Source of the DNA: Hoeflea phototrophica DFL-43
GTDB taxonomy: Bacteria > Pseudomonadota > Alphaproteobacteria > Rhizobiales > Rhizobiaceae
Reading direction: 5' to 3'
Length of the DNA: 64,000 nucleotides
Assembly (NCBI RefSeq): GCF_000154705.2
Contig: NZ_CM002917.1
Coordinates: forward strand, 3,235,853-3,299,852
Positions 14,750 to 23,328 of this stretch are shown here, in pieces. The notes beneath the pieces are model-generated. The model saw only the letters and a list, made by a program, of their open reading frames with translations. It searched no databases and was not told where the DNA came from. Both the position numbers and the translations under genes were made by a program. How positions within the stretch are numbered: position 1 is the stretch's first letter; the number at the start of each line of letters is the position of its first letter.

Positions 14750-16798
14750 ATGACCGATGCCACCGACCACCTCGTCCTGTTCATGCCATCGGGCAAGCGC
14801 GGCCGCTTTGCCACCGACACGCCGGTGCTTGAAGCCGCGCGGCAACTGGGCGTGCATGTCGAAAGCGTCTGCGGCGGGCGTGGCATATGTGGCCGTTGCC
14901 AGGTCGAGGTTCAGGAGGGCGTCTTTGCCAAGCACGGCATCACCTCGTCCAACGAGCACATTTCCGCCTTTGGCGGCAACGAGACCCGTTACGCCGAAAA
15001 ACGGGACCTGAAAGCCGGCCGCAGGCTGTCCTGCTCGGCAAAAATCCTCGGCGACCTGGTCATCGATATCCCGCAGGACGCCGTGGTCAATGCGCAGGTG
15101 GTGCGCAAGGATTCCGATGGCCGCGTCATCGAGCGCAACCCGGCAATCCAGATGTGCTATGTCGAGGTCGAAGAGCCTGACATGCACAAGCCGCTCGGCG
15201 ATCTCGACCGGTTGCTTCAGGCTGTCGAGGCCGACTGGGGCTTCAAGAACGTCACCGTCGACGCCTATCTCTACGGCCAGGTGCAGCAGATCCTGCGCAA
15301 GGGCAACTGGAAGGTCACCGCCGCAATCCACGAACCTCTCCATGGCGGGCCGGCCACACTGGTGGCACTCTATCCCGGTCTCAAGAACGAAGCCTACGGG
15401 ATTGCCTGCGACATCGGCTCGACCACCATCGCCATGCATCTGTCGTCGCTGCTGTCGGGCCGCACGCTGGCCTCCTCGGGCGCATCCAATCCGCAGATCC
15501 GCTTCGGCGAAGACCTGATGAGCCGGGTCTCCTACGTGATGATGAACCCCGATGGCCGCGAGGGCATGACCAAGGCCGTGCGCGAGGCGCTCAACGAGCT
15601 GATCGACAAGGTCTGTGCCCAGGGTGAAGTCGACCGTGCCGACATTCTCGATGCAGTCTTCGTCGGCAACCCGATCATGCATCATCTGTTTCTTGGCATC
15701 GATCCGACCGAACTGGGCGGCGCCCCCTTCGCGCTCGCCGTCTCCGGCGCGGTCAATGTCAAATCATCCGAGATCGGCCTGCCGCTCAATCCCGGCGCGC
15801 GGGTCTATATGCTGCCCTGCATCGCAGGCCATGTCGGCGCAGACGCGGCCGCAGCGACACTCACCGAAGGTCCGCACCGCCAGGACGAGATGATGCTGCT
15901 GGTCGATGTCGGCACCAATGCCGAGATCGTGCTCGGCAACTCGTCGCGTACCGTCGCCGCCTCCTCGCCAACCGGCCCGGCCTTCGAGGGGGCTGAAATC
16001 TCCTGCGGCCAGCGCGCCGCCCCCGGCGCGATCGAGCGCATTCGCATCAACCCCGAAACACTGGAGCCACGCTACCGTGTCATCGGTATCGAGCCCTGGT
16101 CGGATGAACCCGGTTTTGACGAGGCCGCCGCCAAGGTCGGCGTCACCGGCGTCTGCGGCTCCGGCATCATCGAGATCATCGCCGAGATGTATCTCGCAGG
16201 CATTATCACCGAAGATGGCGTGATCAATGGCGACCTCGCGGCAAGAAGCCCGCGCATCATCGGCAATGGCCGCACCTTCTCCTATCTGCTGCGCGATGGT
16301 GAACAGCGGCTCATGGTCACCCAGAACGATGTCCGCGCCATCCAGCTCGCCAAGGCCGCGCTCTATGCCGGCATCAAGCTGTTGATGGACAAGCAGGGCA
16401 TCGATCACGTCGACCGCATCGGCCTCGCCGGGGCCTTCGGCTCCTTCATCGACCCCAAATATGCGCTGGTGCTCGGTCTGGTGCCCGATTGCGATCTCGA
16501 GCGGGTCAAGGCCGTGGGCAACGCCGCGGGCACCGGGGCACGCATGGCGCTGCTCAACCGCAGCCATCGCCGCGAGATCGAGGCCACCGTCACCCGTATC
16601 GAGAAGATCGAAACCGCACTTGAGAGCAAGTTCCAGGATCATTTCGTCAACGCCATGGCGCTGCCCAACAAGATCGACGCCTTCCCCCGGCTCGCCGAAG
16701 TGGTGAAGCTCCCCGAACGCTCGATGGACACCGCAGCCGCCGATGGTGTCGAGCCGGGCGCTGCCAGACGCCGCGGCGGACGGCGCAACCGCAGTTGA
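14750..16798 (+). CDS. RACo-type reductive activator of corrinoid proteins (2Fe-2S, DUF4445)
   Basis: A 682-residue protein. The N-terminal ferredoxin domain has a 2Fe-2S site at C41, C47, C50 and C95 (CGGRGICGRC and LSCSAKIL). The C-terminal two thirds match the DUF4445/RACo ASKHA-like ATPase, with ACDIGSTTIAMHL, LLVDVGTNAEIVLG, a TGVCGSGII loop and LAGAFGSFIDP. RACo proteins use ATP to reduce inactive cob(II)alamin to the active cob(I) state. An aerobe carrying a corrinoid demethylase would need this often. The ATG at 14750 (GGTGA just upstream) is chosen over an in-frame TTG at 14732. The C-terminus ends with the Arg-rich stretch GAARRRGGRRNRS. Confidence 0.93.
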   Translation: MTDATDHLVLFMPSGKRGRFATDTPVLEAARQLGVHVESVCGGRGICGRCQVEVQEGVFAKHGITSSNEHISAFGGNETRYAEKRDLKAGRRLSCSAKILGDLVIDIPQDAVVNAQVVRKDSDGRVIERNPAIQMCYVEVEEPDMHKPLGDLDRLLQAVEADWGFKNVTVDAYLYGQVQQILRKGNWKVTAAIHEPLHGGPATLVALYPGLKNEAYGIACDIGSTTIAMHLSSLLSGRTLASSGASNPQIRFGEDLMSRVSYVMMNPDGREGMTKAVREALNELIDKVCAQGEVDRADILDAVFVGNPIMHHLFLGIDPTELGGAPFALAVSGAVNVKSSEIGLPLNPGARVYMLPCIAGHVGADAAAATLTEGPHRQDEMMLLVDVGTNAEIVLGNSSRTVAASSPTGPAFEGAEISCGQRAAPGAIERIRINPETLEPRYRVIGIEPWSDEPGFDEAAAKVGVTGVCGSGIIEIIAEMYLAGIITEDGVINGDLAARSPRIIGNGRTFSYLLRDGEQRLMVTQNDVRAIQLAKAALYAGIKLLMDKQGIDHVDRIGLAGAFGSFIDPKYALVLGLVPDCDLERVKAVGNAAGTGARMALLNRSHRREIEATVTRIEKIETALESKFQDHFVNAMALPNKIDAFPRLAEVVKLPERSMDTAAADGVEPGAARRRGGRRNRS

Positions 16799-16861
16799 GA
16801 TCTCCTAAACGGAACTGCAAAAACTGACCTTTACCCGAATCGGCTGGGCGACTAGGGCTTC

Positions 16862-18040
16862 GTGGTGACCTCACTCTTTCGCTCACCGCTGTTTTTGGTA
16901 CTCACGCTCTGGACCGCCGGTCTGGGGGCGGCCGCGCAATTTGCCAAGATCGTCGTCATATTCCCGGAACTGCAGGCCTATTACGGCGAGACCGGCGCCG
17001 CATCGGGCTATCTTGTCACCCTGATCTCGTTTGTCGGCATGGCGCTGGGGCTGGTGGCCGGCGTGATTGCCATCCAGATCGGATTGCGGCGGCTTTTGAT
17101 CCTCGGCCTGAGCCTTGGCGCGGCGATCTCCGCCTGGCAGGCGACAATGCCCGGCTTCGAGGCGATGATGCTCAGCCGCTTCATCGAGGGCCTTTCGCAC
17201 CTCGCCATCGTGGTGGCGGCCCCGACGTTGATTGCGCAATTGTCGACCGGCAAGTACCAGGGCGCGGCGCTGACCCTTTGGGGCACATTCTTCGGCGTCG
17301 CCTTTGCCACGGTCGCCCTGTTCGCGCCAACACTGATTGCAGCCTACGGAATTGGCTCGCTGGCGCTGGCCCACGCGATTTACATGGCATGTATTGCAAT
17401 GGTCTTGGCCGCCCTGTTGCCGCGTGTGGACCGCAACGACGCACCGGCCTGGCCCTCCCTCGCCAACATCGCACGGCGCCATGTCAGCGTGTATTCATCA
17501 CCCTTCATCGCAGCCCCCGCGCTTGGCTGGCTGTTCTACACGCTGACCTTCGTCTCGCTGCTGGCGATCCTGCCGCCAATGATCGACCCTGCCCAACGTG
17601 CAATGGTCACCGCCGCCATGCCGCTTGCCAGCATCGCCTCCTCACTCACGCTCGGCACCTGGCTGCTGCGCAGGATGTCCGCCGTCACCATCATCATCAT
17701 CGGCTTTGTCCTGGCCATCGGGCTGGCTGTTGTGCTGATGACATTTGGTGTCGCCGCCTGGCTGGCCATTGCCCTGTTTGCAAGCCTCGGCCTTGTCCAG
17801 GGCGCAAGCTTCGCAGCCGTGCCCCAGCTCAATCCCGGACTGGCGGAACGGGCACTGGCCAATGGTGGCCTGGCGCAGATGGGCAACATCGGCAATGGCA
17901 TCGGAACACCCATCGCGCTGGCAATCCTGGCATTGGGAGACGGCATCGGGCTGCCGCTGTTCATCATCATCAGCTACAGCGCGGCGATCGCCACACATCT
18001 GTTCCTGGCGCAGATGCGCAAGAAGAGATCCGCTGCCTGA
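16862..18040 (+). CDS. MFS transporter
   Basis: A 392-residue protein with about twelve hydrophobic segments, a short central polar loop (around residues 195-215) and no signal peptide, as in the major facilitator superfamily. The substrate cannot be read from the sequence. It begins with GTG at 16862 (or the next GTG at 16865), 63 bases after the RACo gene and in the same direction, so it could close the demethylation operon and import or export a betaine-type compound or product (inference). The last loop ends with a basic RKKRSAA tail. Confidence 0.87.
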   Translation: MVTSLFRSPLFLVLTLWTAGLGAAAQFAKIVVIFPELQAYYGETGAASGYLVTLISFVGMALGLVAGVIAIQIGLRRLLILGLSLGAAISAWQATMPGFEAMMLSRFIEGLSHLAIVVAAPTLIAQLSTGKYQGAALTLWGTFFGVAFATVALFAPTLIAAYGIGSLALAHAIYMACIAMVLAALLPRVDRNDAPAWPSLANIARRHVSVYSSPFIAAPALGWLFYTLTFVSLLAILPPMIDPAQRAMVTAAMPLASIASSLTLGTWLLRRMSAVTIIIIGFVLAIGLAVVLMTFGVAAWLAIALFASLGLVQGASFAAVPQLNPGLAERALANGGLAQMGNIGNGIGTPIALAILALGDGIGLPLFIIISYSAAIATHLFLAQMRKKRSAA

Positions 18041-18134
18041 AACCGGTCTGGCTGCGGGACTCTTGTCTCTGGCGGGAACAGCCTCTCCCGTCAAACTTGT
18101 TCCATTTGAAAAAGATCGGCTCTACTCTGCGTCC

Positions 18135-18857
18135 ATGAGCGCTCAACCCGAAGCCCTGATCTTTGACGTGTTCGGCACCATCGTCGACTGGCGCAGCGGG
18201 ATTGCGGCGGCCTGCAAAGAAGCCTTCGAGCGCAAACAGATCGACCACGACCCTCACCGCTTTGCAGACTTGTGGCGCGACGAGTATCAGCCGGCCATGG
18301 AGCGCATCCGCTCAGGCGGCCGCGGCTATGTGGCGCTGGACATTCTGCACCGGGAAAACCTTGATCGTGTTCTCGACAAGACCGGCCTCGCGCCCCGTTT
18401 CAACGCAGCTGAGCGCGACACGCTGAACCATGCCTGGGAGCAATTGCCGCCCTGGGCCGACAGTGTCGCAGCGCTTCAAATCCTCAAGCAGCGCTTCATC
18501 ATCGCCCCCTGTTCGAATGGCTCGATCGCCTTGATGACCCGTCTGGCAAAATTCGGCGGCCTGCCCTGGGATGCCATCCTCGGCGCGGAGATTGCGCGGG
18601 ACTACAAGCCACGCGCCCAAGTCTATCTCGCGTCCTGTGCGGCGCTCGGGCTCGAGCCTTCCCGGGTCATGATGGTGGCAGCCCACAATGACGATCTCGA
18701 AGCTGCTGCTGCTGCGGGCCTCAGAACGGGGTTCTTCCCACGCGCTCAGGAGTACGGCGCGGCGCAGAAGACCGATCTTGAACCTTCACAGGACTGGGAT
18801 TTGGTCTCCTCAGATATGACGGGCTTCGCCAGCACCTTGTTGAACGCGCCGGTATGA
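18135..18857 (+). CDS. Haloacid dehalogenase, type II-like (HAD superfamily)
   Basis: A 240-residue HAD-fold hydrolase. The nucleophilic Asp lies in IFDVFGTIVDW at residue 11, motif II is PCSNGS, the Lys of motif III is in DYKPRAQVY, and the acidic motif IV is VAAHNDDLEAA. The order and spacing fit the type II 2-haloacid dehalogenase subfamily. Many members with this label act on phosphate esters instead, so the substrate is open. The ATG at 18135 begins MSAQPEALIFDV; the longer upstream frame overlaps the transporter and is not credible. It lies 94 bases after the MFS gene. Confidence 0.87.
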   Translation: MSAQPEALIFDVFGTIVDWRSGIAAACKEAFERKQIDHDPHRFADLWRDEYQPAMERIRSGGRGYVALDILHRENLDRVLDKTGLAPRFNAAERDTLNHAWEQLPPWADSVAALQILKQRFIIAPCSNGSIALMTRLAKFGGLPWDAILGAEIARDYKPRAQVYLASCAALGLEPSRVMMVAAHNDDLEAAAAAGLRTGFFPRAQEYGAAQKTDLEPSQDWDLVSSDMTGFASTLLNAPV

Positions 18858-18876
18858 GCAACCTGCACAAAGTCAC

Positions 18877-19782
18877 CTACAGATCGAACGACCCGGTTTC
18901 ATTGAACCGCTCAAAGCCTGCCCTGAAATGATCGCTGAGCGCGGAAACCTGTGGCGACGGATCTGAACCGACCTTGAGCTGCAGCTGATATTGACCCGGT
19001 GCAGGCAGGCCGCAGTTCTCGTCCAGAATCTGGATATCGGGCCCGACAAAATGCCGCCCCATCGGAGCGATCGCAAGGTCCGCAAGGATCGCGGCCCGCT
19101 GCCCGGCCATGTGCGAGGTCATGAACGCCACCCGGTAGGACCTCCCGACCTTCTCGAGTGCCGCAAGCGCGCTTTCGCGCCAGACGCAACCTTCGTCCCA
19201 CATGGAGACGGGAAGCGGGTCCATCAGGCATGCCTGACCGCCTTTTGCTCCCGCCCAGACGATATCGTCGGTCATCACCACCTCGCCTGCGTCGGACGTG
19301 GACCCGCGCATGCAGCTGACAAGGGCAATGTCGAGATGTCCGGATCCAAACCGCTTCAACAGGCTGGAGGATTGGTCGATAACAACATCGACCACCACGG
19401 AAGGATGCGACTTGGCAAACCGCTTGAGCACACCCGGCAGCACCGCTTCGCCATAGTCCGAGGGAGAACCAATCCGCACCACCCCGGAAACCTCAGAGGT
19501 CACAAACCGCGAAATTGTTTCGCGGTTCAGTGCAATCAACCGCCGCGCATAACCAAGCAGCACTTCGCCATCATGAGTCAGCGCAACATTGCGGGCATCG
19601 CGCAGGAAAACCGATACGCCCAATTGCTCTTCCAGCCGCTTGATCTGCATCGAGACAGCTGACGGCGTGCGGTAGATCCGCGCCGCGGCGGCCGTGAAGC
19701 TGCCGGTTTCGGCAATGGCCACGAAACTGCGCAGGACATCCGGGTCCAGCATGATCAGGGGATGGTTGACCGGTGCGTTCAT
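18877..19782 (-). CDS. LysR-family transcriptional regulator
   Basis: A 301-residue LysR protein. The N-terminal winged helix-turn-helix runs from LRSFVAIAETGSFTAAAARI to SAVSMQIKRLEEQLGV. A periplasmic-binding-protein-like effector domain follows from about residue 105. The subtype (MLDPDVLRSF) is common beside catabolic genes, but the target cannot be named from sequence. The ATG at 19782 is used; 19752 is a credible internal alternative, since LysR proteins of this subtype often begin MLDPD. It is divergent from a small DUF1127-like gene, and direct and inverted repeats lie in the shared promoter region. Confidence 0.92.
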   Translation of the reverse strand: MNAPVNHPLIMLDPDVLRSFVAIAETGSFTAAAARIYRTPSAVSMQIKRLEEQLGVSVFLRDARNVALTHDGEVLLGYARRLIALNRETISRFVTSEVSGVVRIGSPSDYGEAVLPGVLKRFAKSHPSVVVDVVIDQSSSLLKRFGSGHLDIALVSCMRGSTSDAGEVVMTDDIVWAGAKGGQACLMDPLPVSMWDEGCVWRESALAALEKVGRSYRVAFMTSHMAGQRAAILADLAIAPMGRHFVGPDIQILDENCGLPAPGQYQLQLKVGSDPSPQVSALSDHFRAGFERFNETGSFDL

Positions 19783-19831
19783 ATCAATCAATTTCGCTTA
19801 TCTTAGATATCAATTCATTTCGTTTGATTGA
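19781..19831. promoter_or_regulatory. Candidate LysR operator region
   Basis: Two direct copies of ATATCAATnnATTTCG lie at 19781-19796 and 19807-19822, 26 bases apart and matching at 14 of 16 positions. The second copy is also part of an inverted pair TCAAT-N12-ATTGA (19810-19831). The region covers the lysR start and its upstream side, fitting autoregulation. Confidence 0.5.
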
Positions 19832-19897
19832 ACAATGCCTTGGAACGATGATGTTGTCAATCCAGCAAGGCTGGTCAACATGGAAACAGGAGACACC

Positions 19898-20089
19898 ATG
19901 ATGTTCGGTATTCTTCGCTTCGCTCGCTACGTCCGCCGCGTGCAGGAAAATCACAAACGCGCCCTGATGGAGCGGACCTTTCTCGATCTTCCCATCGAAC
20001 TACAGAAGGACATTGGCTGGCCAGCCGATAATGCCAGCCGCAAGGCGGCGAGACTGCAACGCGAGATCAATGCCCGTCCGGTCCTGTAA
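19898..20089 (+). CDS. Small DUF1127-like protein
   Basis: A 63-residue basic protein starting MMFGILRFARYVRRVQENH. Its centre, LPIELQKDIGWP, resembles the YjiS/DUF1127 helix-turn motif found in many short alphaproteobacterial proteins, some of which bind RNA or influence phosphate and carbon metabolism. The start at 19898 has a CAGGAGA site six bases upstream, better than an ATG further up at 19880. It lies divergent from lysR and in front of the GlxA-type regulator. It may be the LysR target, but nothing in the sequence proves this. Confidence 0.72.
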   Translation: MMFGILRFARYVRRVQENHKRALMERTFLDLPIELQKDIGWPADNASRKAARLQREINARPVL

Positions 20090-20096
20090 CCTCTTT

Positions 20097-20180
20097 TGGC
20101 CCATGTCGCAGATTCCAAAAAAATGAACTTGTCCGCAGTGACAAATCAGATTTTTTATGGCCTCATCACGACATGGGCCA
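20097..20180. promoter_or_regulatory. 12-bp perfect inverted repeat in the leader of the GlxA-type gene
   Basis: TGGCCCATGTCG (20097-20108) is repeated as its exact reverse complement, CGACATGGGCCA, at 20169-20180. The 60 bases between are AT-rich, with A7 and T6 runs. It ends 26 bases before the chosen start at 20207. It could form a long leader hairpin or mark a dimeric operator site; the sequence alone cannot separate these. Confidence 0.6.
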
Positions 20181-20206
20181 TCGGTGGTTCGCAACAGGGT
20201 TCGGGC

Positions 20207-21208
20207 ATGCCCTCACATAACAAACAAAAGCGTTCGATCGTCTTCTTCCTGGTTCCGGAATTCTCCATGATCGCGTTCGCGATGGCGGTGGAACCCTTGC
20301 GGCTGGCCAATCTCATGCTGGGCTACGAATGCTACACCTGGCGTGTCAGCTCCTACGAGGGAACCCCCGTTACCGCGTCCAACGGGGTTGAGATATCAGC
20401 CACCACGTCACTCGCCGACGAGCGCCGCAACCTGTCCGGCGAAGGCCGTCCGACCATGGTGTTTGTCTGCTCGGGGATCAATGTCGAGGGCTACAACAAC
20501 AAGTCGGTTCTCGCCTGGCTGCGCGAAGAGCACAATCGCGGGGTCGCCGTCGGCGGACTTTGTACCGGCGCCTATATTCTGGCCAAGGCGGGACTGCTTT
20601 CCGGTCGCCGCTGCGCCATCCACTGGGAAAACCTTCCCGGGTTTGCCGAGGCCTTTCCCAAGGCCAATGTCTTCGCCGACCTCTATGAAATCGACGGCAC
20701 GGTCCATACCTGCGCCGGCGGCACCGCAGCACTCGACATGATGCTGAGCCTGATCGGCGAGGATCACGACGACACGCTGGTCAACCGGATCTGCGAAATG
20801 GCGCTCACCGATCGGGTCCGCAATGCCCATGACCGTCAGCGGCTGCCTCTGCGCGCCCGCCTCGGAGTCCAGAACGCCAAGGTGCTCTCGATCATCGAAC
20901 TGATGGAAGCCCATCTTGCCGAACCGCTGTCTCTGATCGAAATCGCCGACAGCGCCGGCCTGTCGCGGCGTCAGATCGAGCGCCTGTTCCGGCAGGAAAT
21001 GGGCCGCTCGCCGGCGCGCTATTATCTTGAAATCCGGCTGGATCGGGCCCGGCACCTGCTCATCCAGTCGCCGATGCCGGTGGTTGAGGTGGCGGTCGCC
21101 TGCGGATTTGTCTCCGCTTCGCATTTCTCCAAATGCTATCGCGAACTCTACGACCGCTCACCACAGCAGGAGCGGGCAGACCGCAAACAGTACCAGACCG
21201 CTGCGTGA
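20207..21208 (+). CDS. GlxA-family regulator (DJ-1/PfpI + AraC helix-turn-helix)
   Basis: A 333-residue regulator. The N-terminal half is a DJ-1/PfpI-like domain (SIVFFLVPEFSMIAFAMAVE; GGLCTGAYILAKAGLL). The C-terminal third is an AraC DNA-binding domain with two helix-turn-helix units (LSLIEIADSAGLSRRQIERL and VVEVAVACGFVSASHFSKCY). GbdR and CdhR, which respond to glycine betaine, dimethylglycine or carnitine, belong to this class. The dimethylglycine dehydrogenase-like gene at 24288 and the demethylase cluster upstream make a similar role attractive (inference). The start at 20207 (MPSHNKQKRS) is preferred because an inverted repeat lies upstream; in-frame 20123 is an alternative. Confidence 0.9.
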   Translation: MPSHNKQKRSIVFFLVPEFSMIAFAMAVEPLRLANLMLGYECYTWRVSSYEGTPVTASNGVEISATTSLADERRNLSGEGRPTMVFVCSGINVEGYNNKSVLAWLREEHNRGVAVGGLCTGAYILAKAGLLSGRRCAIHWENLPGFAEAFPKANVFADLYEIDGTVHTCAGGTAALDMMLSLIGEDHDDTLVNRICEMALTDRVRNAHDRQRLPLRARLGVQNAKVLSIIELMEAHLAEPLSLIEIADSAGLSRRQIERLFRQEMGRSPARYYLEIRLDRARHLLIQSPMPVVEVAVACGFVSASHFSKCYRELYDRSPQQERADRKQYQTAA

Positions 21209-21262
21209 TCTCACTGTCCAGGTCCCAAACCACGGATCGCTTTCACCCTGGCCGAACAAGCG

Positions 21263-21300
21263 AAAAGCCCGCAGATTTGCTCCACGGGCTACAGGCTTTT
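21263..21300. terminator. Possible bidirectional terminator
   Basis: AAAAGCC (21263-21269) can pair with GGCTTTT (21294-21300), and inside it AGCCCG (21266-21271) with CGGGCT (21285-21290); the two pairings are alternatives. It lies between the convergent GlxA-type and receiver-domain genes. Confidence 0.4.
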
Positions 21301-21334
21301 AATCGCAGGATTGAATGAACCGCCGCGCGATCAG

Positions 21335-22192
21335 CTACGCGTTCGCAACGACCGCAGCAGCGGGATAAGCGGCCTTTTTCAGTTCATCCAACTTGTTCAA
21401 AATTGCGATGTTCTGTGCGATCCGGCACTGAAACTCTTCCTGAACAAAGGGACGGTAGAGAAAATCACTCGCGCCGGCCTTGAGAAAACTTGCCGAAAGC
21501 TGCGGATCGGCCGAATTGGAAATCCCAATAACACGCAGGACATCATCGGAATAACTGCGACGAAGCTTGCGGGTAAGCTGATAGCCGTCCATGTCACCCA
21601 TGTGGTAATCGGTCAGAACCAGCTGGATATCCGGGTTGAGGTCAATCATTTCCAACGCTTCGGCGCCGGAAGAAGCCTCGATCACATCAAATTTCTGCGC
21701 CCGCAACATAGAACACAAAATGCTGCGCTGTGTCTTGGTGTCATCGACCACCAGAATCCGGTAGTTACGGTTAGTGACGATCCGCCTGACGGCCTGAACG
21801 ATCTCATCAAAGGCCCTGTCAGTGTCCTTGATCACATAGTCGAGCACATTCTTTTTCAGGATCTTTTCGCGCATGTTGAAATCGAATTTCCCGGTGAAAA
21901 CAATCGCCGGGAGATCTATTTCCAAAGCATAATCGAGAGCTTCACAATGCGGTGAATCCGGAAGGTTGAGATCTGTGACCGCGAGGAAAAAGCCATGATT
22001 TTCGTCACCGGCCAACCCACGCATTTCGGCAAGCGAGCTGCAGGTCACGACATCCACACCGAGTTCCGCTTCGAACCGGTACTTGAGGGCGGATGTGAAC
22101 ATCCTGGAATCTTCAACCAGCAGAACCCGCAGGCGTTCGGCCATTGGCAGCGTGTTGCTGTGCTTCCCGAGTGTGGTCGAATGTCCAAGCAT
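21335..22192 (-). CDS. Tandem receiver-domain response regulator without output domain
   Basis: A 285-residue protein made of two CheY-like receiver domains. The first starts RVLLVEDSRMF and has its acceptor Asp in AVTDLNLPDS. The second starts RILVVDDTKTQ with acceptor Asp in VLTDYHMGDMDG and a KAGASDFLYRPF end. No output, kinase or DNA-binding domain follows. The start at 22192 (MLGHSTTL) has GGAG seven bases upstream and is preferred over a GTG at 22234. It is downstream of a related double-receiver gene on the same strand, so the two probably act together. No histidine kinase is near. Confidence 0.85.
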   Translation of the reverse strand: MLGHSTTLGKHSNTLPMAERLRVLLVEDSRMFTSALKYRFEAELGVDVVTCSSLAEMRGLAGDENHGFFLAVTDLNLPDSPHCEALDYALEIDLPAIVFTGKFDFNMREKILKKNVLDYVIKDTDRAFDEIVQAVRRIVTNRNYRILVVDDTKTQRSILCSMLRAQKFDVIEASSGAEALEMIDLNPDIQLVLTDYHMGDMDGYQLTRKLRRSYSDDVLRVIGISNSADPQLSASFLKAGASDFLYRPFVQEEFQCRIAQNIAILNKLDELKKAAYPAAAVVANA

Positions 22193-22251
22193 TTCACTCA
22201 CTCCAACGATATGCGCATCAACCCGCTTCACCACAGATGTGGTCTGCGCCG

Positions 22252-23097
22252 CTACGCGACTTTTGGCTTCTTCTGGCCGGCGTACATCCGACGTGCCGTT
22301 TTGATCTGGTCAAGTGTATCAAGATTTTGATTAACCCGGCAGTAGAACTCCTCGTCCACAAACGGTCTTAACATAAAGTCGTTACCACCAGCTTTAAGAA
22401 AACGGGCAGAAAGTAGCCGATTGTCCGAAGATGACACACCGATGATCCGTAACTCATGGCTGCCGCGCACGGCCCGCAAACGTCGCGTCAACTCAAAACC
22501 GTCAATGTCGGGCATATTGTAATCGGTGATGATCAGTCCGATATCCGGCGTCTTTTTCAGGATCTCGAGAGCCTGGGCACCATTCTCGGCCACGCTGACC
22601 CGGAAGTTGAAGCGCTCCAGCCGGCCACGCAACAAAGCGCGCGCCGTGGCGCTGTCATCAACAATGAGTACATGGTGGCGATGGTTGGTTAAAAACCGGC
22701 AAACAGATTCCGCCAGCAGATCGATAGCCAGGATATTGTCCTTGATCACATAATCCACAATGTCGCGGGCCAGAATGCCTTCACGCGTCTTTTCGTGGAA
22801 TGTCCCCGTGAACACGATGATCGGAATCGAAAGCTCGGCCAGATAGCTCAGTGCTTCACCGTTTTCCGCACCGGGCAGGTTCACGTTCGAGATTGCCAGC
22901 GTGATGGGTTTTTCGGCATATTCGAAGGCAAGCTGCAGCTCTTCAAAGTTGCGGCAAACTTCGATGTCAATGTCGAATTCTTCCTTAAGCTTCTGGCCAA
23001 TCATCGAGGTGAAGACATTCGAGTCTTCAACCACCACAATCCGATGATCTGCGAGAGACCCACCGGAGTACTGCATACCCGAAATTCCAATAAACAT
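22252..23097 (-). CDS. Tandem receiver-domain protein with degenerate first receiver
   Basis: A 281-residue paralogue of the next gene downstream, also two receiver domains in a row without an output domain. In the first domain the usual acceptor Asp is replaced by Asn (LAISNVNLPGA), so it is probably a pseudo-receiver. The second keeps the Asp (LIITDYNMPDIDG) and the C-terminal KAGGNDFMLRPF. Shared stretches such as DYVIKD link the pair. The gene order suggests duplication, with this copy first in the transcript. The likely role is a phosphate sink or an interaction module for a chemotaxis- or cell-cycle-type pathway (inference). Confidence 0.83.
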   Translation of the reverse strand: MFIGISGMQYSGGSLADHRIVVVEDSNVFTSMIGQKLKEEFDIDIEVCRNFEELQLAFEYAEKPITLAISNVNLPGAENGEALSYLAELSIPIIVFTGTFHEKTREGILARDIVDYVIKDNILAIDLLAESVCRFLTNHRHHVLIVDDSATARALLRGRLERFNFRVSVAENGAQALEILKKTPDIGLIITDYNMPDIDGFELTRRLRAVRGSHELRIIGVSSSDNRLLSARFLKAGGNDFMLRPFVDEEFYCRVNQNLDTLDQIKTARRMYAGQKKPKVA

Positions 23098-23328
23098 GAG
23101 CGCCCCTTTTTTAGTCGCCTTAACTTAGCAATCACTGAATTGAATTTCGGTTAACAGTGGTTTTGGAAAAACTTGAGAAAATACCCGTAAAACCTTGGAT
23201 CAGATTTTGCAGGTAGAAGTCTTGGCGAAAGCGCCGGGGCAACATCGCGTCATCGGGTCTGCCGGCAGTGCGGCATTGGCCGAAAAGCGGATTGCTTCAG
23301 CACCGAAACAGGCAGCACAAGATCCTCG

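Noticed and set aside
15764..16642. A 292-codon open frame opposite the RACo gene, and similar antisense frames opposite BHMT, dmgdh-like and mccA genes
   Set aside because: They mirror real genes on the other strand, lack ribosome sites and contain no family motifs.
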